From positions 1 through 13,085 of the forward strand of contig JAKEGN010000007.1 of NCBI GenBank assembly GCA_022615525.1: a stretch of 13,085 bases of DNA. The letters run 5' to 3'. The notes under the pieces were generated by a model. It was not told the origin of the DNA. It searched no databases and saw only the letters and a program-made list of their open reading frames with translations. Shown in pieces: positions 8,282-13,085 of this stretch (its first letter is position 1; the number at the start of each line of letters is the position of its first letter). Source of the stretch: Woeseiaceae bacterium (GTDB lineage Bacteria; Pseudomonadota; Gammaproteobacteria; Steroidobacterales; Woeseiaceae). A program made the position numbers and the translations under genes.

Positions 8282-8788
8282 ATGAAACCGAAGAATCTGT
8301 TCCTGGTTGGACCGATGGGAGCCGGGAAATCCGCCGTTGGACGCCAGCTGGCCAAACTATTGCACTTCGACTTCGTCGACAGCGATGACGAGATCGAGGC
8401 CCGCACTGGCGTCGATATCGCCTTCATATTCGAGAAGGAAGGAGAGGCCGGGTTCCGCGTTCGCGAGGCTGCCATCATCGATCAGCTCACGGATCGCACC
8501 GGCGTCGTGCTGGCGACCGGCGGTGGCGCCATCCTCGATGCGGACAGCCGCAGCCGCCTCGGCGCGAGGGGTTTCGTCGTATACCTGCAAACCAGCGTCG
8601 ATCAGCAGCTGAAACGCACCGAGAGGGGACGCGAGCGTCCATTGCTGGCAGGCGGGGATCCCCGCACGGTACTCGAGCGCCTGTCGGAAGTGCGCGATCC
8701 CTTGTACCGCGAGATCGCCGACCTGGTGGTCGCAACCGACGGCCGGCGCGTGCAGGCCGTTGCAAAGGAAATATTCGACGCGCTGTAG
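8282..8788 (+). CDS. aroK: Shikimate kinase
   Basis: The enzyme phosphorylates shikimate to shikimate 3-phosphate with ATP in the cytoplasm, step five of the chorismate pathway. With the start at 8282 it has 168 residues, close to E. coli AroK. Walker A is GPMGAGKS (10-17). The shikimate-binding residues fall in DSDDEIE (Asp35), GFR (Arg59) and GGG (80-82), with the lid RPLL (119-122) and the substrate arginine in VRDPLYRE (Arg138). An upstream in-frame ATG at 8225 would add 19 residues unlike the family, encoded across the pilQ-aroK hairpin, and has no ribosome binding site, so I reject it. GGAAAG lies just before ATG 8282, rather close. aroB follows. Confidence 0.95.
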   Translation: MKPKNLFLVGPMGAGKSAVGRQLAKLLHFDFVDSDDEIEARTGVDIAFIFEKEGEAGFRVREAAIIDQLTDRTGVVLATGGGAILDADSRSRLGARGFVVYLQTSVDQQLKRTERGRERPLLAGGDPRTVLERLSEVRDPLYREIADLVVATDGRRVQAVAKEIFDAL

Positions 8789-8870
8789 CTCGTGTTGTGC
8801 GCCGGCCCCGGCAAGACTTTCGACGACCGATTCAGGTAACCTCTGCCGCTACTGCGGGGCGGAAACGGCA

Positions 8871-9944
8871 TTGGCAAATCCCCTTACACTGAAAGTCGAG
8901 CTGGGAAATCGCGGCTACCCCGTCGTAATCGGAGCCAGGCTCCTCGGCGAGGGATTTGACCTGGCTGCTTTCGTTTCCGGGCCGGATTGCCTCGTCGTGA
9001 GCAACGAGACGGTGGCGCCGATCTACCTCGACCCGCTGAGACGAATGCTTGCAGGCAAAAACCTGCGCACGGTGAACCTTCGTGACGGCGAAGCATACAA
9101 GACACTGGCGAGTGTCGGGACCGTCATCGACGAACTGGTAAGCGCCGGTGCCAATCGCGACGTGACACTCATTGCGCTGGGCGGTGGCGTCGTCGGGGAT
9201 ATCACCGGCTTTGCCGCTGCCTGCTACATGCGGGGAGTCGCGTTCATCCAGGTGCCCACGACGTTGCTGGCCCAGGTCGATTCCTCGGTCGGCGGCAAGA
9301 CCGGCGTGAATCATGCGGGCGGGAAGAATCTCATCGGCGCATTCCACCAGCCGAAGCTCGTCCTCATCGATACCGATACGCTGGTGACCTTGCCGGCGCG
9401 CGAATTCAGCGCCGGCATGGCGGAGGTCATCAAGCACGCAGCAATACTCGATCGCGAATATTTCGCCTGGCTGGAGAAGAACATCGGCCGACTGATGCAT
9501 CGCGACAGGGAACTGCTGGCACAGGCGATCCTGCGCTCCTGCGAGATCAAGGCGGCCGTCGTTGCCGCTGACGAAAGGGAGCAGGGACGCAGGGCGCTGC
9601 TGAACTTCGGGCACACCTTCGGGCATGCCATCGAAAACTGTTCCGGCTATGGCAAATGGTTGCACGGTGAGGCGGTAGCCGCCGGCATGATGATGGCGGC
9701 AGACCTCGGCGGGCTCGCGGCAACGGAACGCGACCGGCTGCGTGCACTCATTGCCGCGGCGGGGCTTCCCGTAGCACCTCCCGCGGTGGGGGCAGGGGCG
9801 TTGCGGGCCGCCATGGAACTCGACAAGAAGGTGCAGCAGAAGAAGCTTCGTTTCGTCATGCTGCGTGCCATAGGCGATGCCTATGTCGGTGTTCCGGATG
9901 AGCCCGGCCGGCTGGATTCAGTCCTGGAAACGGCCAATAGCTGA
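8871..9944 (+). CDS. aroB: 3-dehydroquinate synthase
   Basis: The NAD- and metal-dependent enzyme converts DAHP to 3-dehydroquinate, the second step of the shikimate pathway. I choose TTG at 8871, giving 357 residues against 362 in E. coli, because the family begins with a strand like LTLKVELGNRGYPVVIG. GGGGCGGA at 8856-8863 supplies a ribosome binding site at fitting distance. No in-frame ATG or GTG exists upstream. Seen motifs are the nucleotide-binding GGGVVGD (104-110), VPTTLLAQVDSSVGGKTGVNH (a 128-148 block), and the metal ligands Glu185 (AEVIKH), His248 (GHTFGH) and His265 (WLHGEAVAAGM). It lies 82 bases after aroK, with dgt 3 bases downstream. Confidence 0.94.
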   Translation: MANPLTLKVELGNRGYPVVIGARLLGEGFDLAAFVSGPDCLVVSNETVAPIYLDPLRRMLAGKNLRTVNLRDGEAYKTLASVGTVIDELVSAGANRDVTLIALGGGVVGDITGFAAACYMRGVAFIQVPTTLLAQVDSSVGGKTGVNHAGGKNLIGAFHQPKLVLIDTDTLVTLPAREFSAGMAEVIKHAAILDREYFAWLEKNIGRLMHRDRELLAQAILRSCEIKAAVVAADEREQGRRALLNFGHTFGHAIENCSGYGKWLHGEAVAAGMMMAADLGGLAATERDRLRALIAAAGLPVAPPAVGAGALRAAMELDKKVQQKKLRFVMLRAIGDAYVGVPDEPGRLDSVLETANS

Positions 9945-9947
9945 GCC

Positions 9948-11084
9948 ATGATGGCACACGACAGCAGCGGTCTCGCGCCTTACGCCGCCAGTGAATCCGC
10001 GAGCCTCGGCCGGCGTTACCCGGAGCCTGCCACGCGCTACCGCAGCGAATTCCAGAGGGACCGCGACCGCATAGTGCACTCCACTGCATTCCGCCGCCTG
10101 GTCTACAAGACGCAAGTGTTCGTGAACCACGAAGGAGACATGTACAGGACGCGGCTGACGCACTCGCTGGAGGTTGCGCAGATAGGACGAACCGTAGCGC
10201 GCGCACTCAATCTGAACGAATCGCTCACCGAAGCAATCTGTCTTGCGCACGACCTCGGCCACACGCCTTTTGGCCACGCCGGGCAAGATGCGCTCAATGC
10301 CTGCATGCGTGATTTCGGCGGCTTCGAACACAACCTGCAGTCGTTGCGCGTGGTCGACGAACTCGAGGCGAAATACGCAGACTTCCCCGGCCTCAACCTG
10401 ACCTTCGAGACCCGCGAGGGCATACTCAAACACTGCTCGGCAAAGAATGCCCGCCAGCTCGGTGAACTCGGACGGCGCTTCCTCGAGCGACGCCAGCCCG
10501 GCCTCGAGGCGCAGATTGCCGACCTCGCCGATGCCATCGCCTACAACAATCACGACGTCGATGACGGCTATCGTGCAAACCTGCTGACCCTGGAGCAGCT
10601 TCGTGAGCAGGCGATGTTTGCGAGGGAATTCGACGCGGTGCACTCGCGTTACCCGGACCTCGAGGATCGGCGGCTGATCTATGAAGTCATACGCCGAATG
10701 ATCAACCGCGTCGTCACGGACCTGATTGAAAACACGCAGGCGGCGATAGAGAGGGTTCGACCGGAATCGATAGAAGACATACGGTCGCAGGCGGTACCGC
10801 TGGTTGCATTCACAGAGGCCGTGCTGGCAGAGCATGGCGAGCTCAAAAGCTTCCTTAACCGGAACATGTACAGGCACACGACGGTAAAGCGCATGACCGA
10901 CAAGGCACGCGAGATGGTCCGGGCGCTGTTCGGTTTATACATGGACCATCCGTCGCAGATGCCGCAAGAGTTCTCGGCCCGTGCGGGACTGGGCGGCATG
11001 GCGGTAAAGGCCCGCGTTATCGCGGACTACATCGCCGGCATGACCGATCGCTTTGCCATCGCGGAGTACGAGCGCCTGCGCTGA
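9948..11084 (+). CDS. dgt: dGTP triphosphohydrolase-like HD-domain protein
   Basis: This 378-residue cytoplasmic protein belongs to the deoxyguanosinetriphosphate triphosphohydrolase-like family, which cleaves dNTPs to deoxynucleosides and triphosphate. It shows the N-terminal signature YRSEFQRDRDRIVHSTAFRR (31-50) and YKTQVF. The HD metal site is His72 (RLTHS), His101-Asp102 (AHDLGHTPFGH) and Asp195 (ADLADAIAYNNHD). The C-terminal helical half includes the DDGYRANLLTLEQL and KRMTDKAREMV segments. Its length is that of the shorter dGTPase-like group rather than E. coli Dgt (505 residues), so the exact nucleotide preference cannot be inferred. Two adjacent ATGs occur (9948 and 9951). It starts 3 bases after aroB and is probably translated with it. 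Confidence 0.92.
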   Translation: MMAHDSSGLAPYAASESASLGRRYPEPATRYRSEFQRDRDRIVHSTAFRRLVYKTQVFVNHEGDMYRTRLTHSLEVAQIGRTVARALNLNESLTEAICLAHDLGHTPFGHAGQDALNACMRDFGGFEHNLQSLRVVDELEAKYADFPGLNLTFETREGILKHCSAKNARQLGELGRRFLERRQPGLEAQIADLADAIAYNNHDVDDGYRANLLTLEQLREQAMFAREFDAVHSRYPDLEDRRLIYEVIRRMINRVVTDLIENTQAAIERVRPESIEDIRSQAVPLVAFTEAVLAEHGELKSFLNRNMYRHTTVKRMTDKAREMVRALFGLYMDHPSQMPQEFSARAGLGGMAVKARVIADYIAGMTDRFAIAEYERLR

Positions 11085-11102
11085 CTACGGCGTTTTGAGC
11101 AC

Positions 11103-11179
11103 GCGCGCGGCCGTCCCGGCCGTCCTTCTCACTCAGAAATCCTGAGTCGCTCGAAGGACTGCCGGTACGGCCGCTGCGC
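11103..11179. repeat. Long imperfect inverted repeat downstream of dgt
   Basis: Bases 11107-11120 pair with 11161-11174 with a single mismatch (13 of 14). Bases 11122-11128 (GTCCTTC) pair with 11153-11159 (GAAGGAC), and the apical ACTCAG (11131-11136) pairs with CTGAGT (11142-11147) around the loop AAATC. A bulge of one base allows GCGC at 11103-11106 to pair with 11176-11179. In total about 30 base pairs can form in one 77-base structure. This is far more than a usual terminator, and no T run follows directly. It could be a repetitive extragenic palindrome, a miniature mobile element remnant, or an RNA structure ending the aro-dgt transcript. Confidence 0.75.
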
Positions 11180-11203
11180 TCGCAGTTCGCCAGCCGGTAC
11201 TGC

Positions 11204-11244
11204 GGCGGCGAAGATTGGCGAGATCCAGCCGGCGCCACGCCGCC
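11204..11244. repeat. Second hairpin in the dgt-pyrF spacer
   Basis: GGCGGCG (11204-11210) pairs with CGCCGCC (11238-11244). After a 5-base bulge (AAGAT), TGGCG (11216-11220) pairs with CGCCA (11233-11237), leaving a 12-base loop. The 12 pairs are all Watson-Crick and mostly G-C. It lies between the long inverted repeat and the REP-like hairpin, and together they look like one composite palindromic element. The octamer GCCGGTAC occurs at 11161-11168 and again at 11193-11200. Confidence 0.5.
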
Positions 11245-11269
11245 ATGCAACGAGAAATCCGCATCACTG

Positions 11270-11294
11270 TCGCGAGCACCGCTCGCTCCTACAG
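11270..11294. repeat. REP-like palindrome
   Basis: GCGAGC (11272-11277) and GCTCGC (11281-11286) form a perfect 6-pair stem around ACC, flanked by TCCTACAG. On the minus strand it reads TGTAGGAGCGAGC, then GGT, then GCTCGCGA. This strongly resembles the repetitive extragenic palindromes widespread in Pseudomonas and related gammaproteobacteria. Such elements lie between genes, often downstream of a transcription unit, and are mobilised by RAYT transposases. No RAYT gene is present in the window. The family name is recalled from general knowledge and not checked by search. Confidence 0.6.
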
Positions 11295-11295
11295 C

Positions 11296-11324
11296 TCAAC
11301 CATCGGCATTTGTAATGCTAGAAT
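11296..11324 (+). promoter_or_regulatory. Extended -10 promoter for pyrF-hemE
   Basis: TGCTAGAAT (11316-11324) is a close match to the extended -10 consensus TGnTATAAT, with 5 of 6 bases correct in the hexamer. The -35 candidate TCAACC (11296-11301) is weak (3 of 6), at a 17-base spacing. Weak -35 boxes are usual for extended -10 promoters. Transcription would begin near 11331, leaving a leader of about 30 bases that contains GGAG (11348-11351) 9 bases before the GTG start of pyrF. This separates pyrF-hemE from the aro-dgt unit. Confidence 0.55.
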
Positions 11325-11360
11325 GCGCCGCCCCTGCATACCCCGACGGAGCACGCCGCC

Positions 11361-12071
11361 GTGAGCAAACCCGACATCCCGGTCAACGAGCGACTGATAT
11401 TCGCCATGGACCTGCCTGACTGCGACCAGGCGCGACAGCTGACGGAAGAACTGGGCGACGCAGTCAGTTTCTATAAGCTCGGACTGGAGCTGATGATGAG
11501 CGGCGGCTACTTCGAGCTGATGGACTGGATGCTGGCGCGGAGCAAGAAGGTATTTGCCGATCTCAAGTTTTTCGACATCCCGGCGACCGTTGGCTCCGCT
11601 GTGCGGCAGTTACAGGATCGCGGCGCGACCTTCGTAACCGTGCATGGCAACCAGTCGATCATGGAAGCCGCTGCGGCAAACAAGGGCGCTGATCTCAAGG
11701 TGCTCGCGGTAACGGTCCTGACCAGTCTCGACAGGGGAGACCTCGATGACTTGGGCTTTGACTGCGATGTCGCAGCGCTGGTGCTGTCGCGCGCGCGCAG
11801 GGCACTCGAGGCCGGATGCGACGGAGTGATCTCGTCCGGGCTCGAGGCTGCGGTGCTGCGGCAGTATATCGATCGTCGGCTGCTGGTTGTCACCCCGGGG
11901 ATCCGCCCTGTCGACAACAAACCGGAAGGTGACCAGAAACGCGTCGCAAGCGTCCCGCAGGCGTTTGCGAACGGCGCGGATTACATCGTCGTCGGTCGGC
12001 CGATCCGTGACGCCGCCGATCCGCGCGCGGCTGCCCTGGCAATACAGAAGACCATAGCGTCGCTTTTCTGA
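11361..12071 (+). CDS. pyrF: Orotidine-5'-phosphate decarboxylase
   Basis: The enzyme decarboxylates OMP to UMP, the last step of de novo pyrimidine synthesis, in the cytoplasm. The 236 residues match the usual size of bacterial PyrF. Active-site elements are visible: AMD (Asp17), YKLG (Lys39), and the DLKFFDIP signature (67-74) with catalytic Asp67, Lys69 and Asp72. VTPGIRP (177-183) and the phosphate-binding VGRPI (211-215) complete the TIM barrel. The start is GTG with GGAG 9 bases upstream. hemE begins 2 bases after its stop, indicating co-transcription of these two metabolically unrelated genes. Confidence 0.96.
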   Translation: MSKPDIPVNERLIFAMDLPDCDQARQLTEELGDAVSFYKLGLELMMSGGYFELMDWMLARSKKVFADLKFFDIPATVGSAVRQLQDRGATFVTVHGNQSIMEAAAANKGADLKVLAVTVLTSLDRGDLDDLGFDCDVAALVLSRARRALEAGCDGVISSGLEAAVLRQYIDRRLLVVTPGIRPVDNKPEGDQKRVASVPQAFANGADYIVVGRPIRDAADPRAAALAIQKTIASLF

Positions 12072-12073
12072 CC

Positions 12074-13085
12074 ATGCCGATTTCACCGAAGAACGACCTG
12101 CTCATACGCGCATTGCTGCGCCAGCCGGTACCGCGGACGCCGGTCTGGATCATGCGCCAGGCGGGCCGATACCTCCCGGAGTATCGCGAGGTACGCCAGA
12201 AAGCGGGCGACTTCATGAGTCTCTGCACGAACCCGGAGCTCGCCTGCGAAGTGACGCTGCAACCGCTGCGACGATTCCGGCTCGACGCGGCGATCCTGTT
12301 CTCCGATATCCTGACAATCCCGGATGCGATGGGACTGGGCCTGCATTTCGAAGAAGGCGAAGGACCGAAATTCCGACGACCGGTGCAGACTGCGGCACAG
12401 GTACGAAACCTCGCAGTGCCGGACGTTGCGGCAAAACTGGGGTACGTGTTCGATGCTGTACGCCTGATCCGCCGCGAACTTGACGGCAGCGTGCCGCTGA
12501 TCGGCTTTGCCGGCAGCCCGTGGACCGTCGCCACCTACATGGTCGAGGGCGGCTCTAGCCGAGAGTTCAATAAAATCAAAGGCTTATTGAAGGATGAGCC
12601 GGCCACGCTGGCGCTGCTGCTCGACCGCGTGGCGCTGACTACCATCGACTATCTGAATGCCCAGATCGAATCCGGCGCGCAGGTTGTGATGATATTCGAT
12701 ACCTGGGGCGCGGCCCTCGATGCCGATGATTACCGCCGCCATTCATTGGGCAGCATGCAGAAAATCGTCGACGGGCTGCAGCGCGAACGGGAAGGACAGC
12801 GCATACCGGTGATACTTTTCACGAAGGGCGCCGGCGCGTTGCTCGCCGACATGGTGAAAACCGGCTGTGATGCACTCGGTGTGGACTGGACCACCAGCCT
12901 CGCGGAGGCAAGGCGCTACACGAACGATGGCGTTGCGCTCCAGGGCAACCTGGATCCGGCGGTGTTGCGCGAGTCGCCCGAGCGGATCGAAAAGTCGGTT
13001 GCCGGGGTGCTGTCGAGTTACGGCAATGGCCCCGGCCACGTCTTCAATCTAGGCCACGGCATCACGCCGGATATCGACCCGCAAC
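12074..13085 (+). CDS. hemE: Uroporphyrinogen decarboxylase, C-terminus cut by window end
   Basis: The enzyme removes four acetate carboxyls from uroporphyrinogen III to give coproporphyrinogen III in heme synthesis. The visible 337 residues lack only about 15-20 C-terminal residues compared with E. coli HemE (354). Signature 1 is PVWIMRQAGRYLPEYR (23-38), with the substrate-binding Arg/Gln/Arg. The catalytic Asp lies in LFSDIL (Asp78). Signature 2 is GFAGSPWTVATYMVEGG (144-160) with Tyr155. QGNLDP (290-295) and the His in NLGHGI (His328) are also present. ATG 12074 follows the pyrF stop by 2 bases without a clear ribosome binding site, so translational coupling is likely. Confidence 0.96.
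   Translation, partial: MPISPKNDLLIRALLRQPVPRTPVWIMRQAGRYLPEYREVRQKAGDFMSLCTNPELACEVTLQPLRRFRLDAAILFSDILTIPDAMGLGLHFEEGEGPKFRRPVQTAAQVRNLAVPDVAAKLGYVFDAVRLIRRELDGSVPLIGFAGSPWTVATYMVEGGSSREFNKIKGLLKDEPATLALLLDRVALTTIDYLNAQIESGAQVVMIFDTWGAALDADDYRRHSLGSMQKIVDGLQREREGQRIPVILFTKGAGALLADMVKTGCDALGVDWTTSLAEARRYTNDGVALQGNLDPAVLRESPERIEKSVAGVLSSYGNGPGHVFNLGHGITPDIDPQ

Noticed and set aside
8760..8870. Cys-rich N-terminal extension of AroB resembling a zinc-binding CxxC pair
   Set aside because: It would start at a TTG inside aroK without a ribosome binding site and is unlike any AroB N-terminus I know. Most of it is the short aroK-aroB spacer read in frame.
8832..9665. 277-codon minus-strand open frame opposite aroB
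   Set aside because: It covers the conserved AroB core in the opposite direction, and no domain is visible in the translation.
9918..10877. 319-codon minus-strand open frame opposite dgt
   Set aside because: Antisense shadow of the HD-domain gene; no independent evidence of coding.
11071..11096. Possible intrinsic terminator at the end of dgt (AGCG-CCTG-CGCT then TTTT)
   Set aside because: The stem has only 4 pairs and lies inside the coding end. The T run begins 11 bases after the stem, so it is unlikely to function.
11017..11250. 77-codon minus-strand frame and a 37-codon ATG frame (11133-11246) in the palindromic spacer
   Set aside because: Both read through the hairpin arms, so their open state is explained by the GC-rich palindromes. 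The longer one starts with TTG and runs into dgt in antisense. They should be reconsidered only if the repeat family proves to encode a conserved peptide.

Overview
The window is a chromosomal segment of a high-GC gammaproteobacterium. The evidence is the order of mrcA (ponA), divergent from pilM-N-O-P-Q and followed by aroK-aroB, which is the classic arrangement in type IV pilus-bearing gammaproteobacteria such as Pseudomonas and Xanthomonas relatives. The genes that follow (dgt-like HD hydrolase, pyrF, hemE) differ from the Pseudomonas layout. Together with the GTG and TTG starts, this suggests a non-enteric lineage (Xanthomonadales, Chromatiales or Woeseiales type). I cannot name the genus from sequence alone.

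Layout. On the minus strand, bases 1-234 hold the start of an unrecognised small gene that lies 15 bases behind mrcA (250-2829), which encodes the bifunctional class A penicillin-binding protein 1A. A 383-base divergent spacer follows (2830-3212). Next to pilM it becomes AT-rich and carries a CRP/Vfr-type palindrome (3102-3117) about 43 bases upstream of the likely transcription start. On the plus strand come pilM, pilN, pilO, pilP and pilQ (3213-8210), tightly packed or overlapping. They encode the type IV pilus alignment subcomplex and the outer-membrane secretin. A strong hairpin (8233-8262) separates pilQ from aroK (start chosen at 8282) and aroB (TTG start chosen at 8871). An HD-domain dNTP triphosphohydrolase gene begins 3 bases after aroB.

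Between dgt and pyrF (11085-11360) lies a 276-base non-coding stretch containing three consecutive palindromes. The first is a long, nearly perfect inverted repeat (about 11103-11179), the second a bulged hairpin (11204-11244), and the third a REP-like hairpin (11270-11294). An extended -10 promoter for pyrF follows. pyrF (orotidine-5'-phosphate decarboxylase) and hemE (uroporphyrinogen decarboxylase, cut by the window end) are separated by 2 bases and form a second transcription unit.

The proteins fall into four jobs: peptidoglycan synthesis (mrcA), building the envelope-spanning type IV pilus machine (pilM-Q), the shikimate pathway (aroK, aroB), and nucleotide and tetrapyrrole metabolism (dgt, pyrF, hemE). 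I see no phage, CRISPR, toxin-antitoxin or defence genes. The coding content is housekeeping. The most interesting signals are non-coding: the palindrome cluster at 11103-11294, the CRP-like site in front of pilM, and the pilQ-aroK hairpin.
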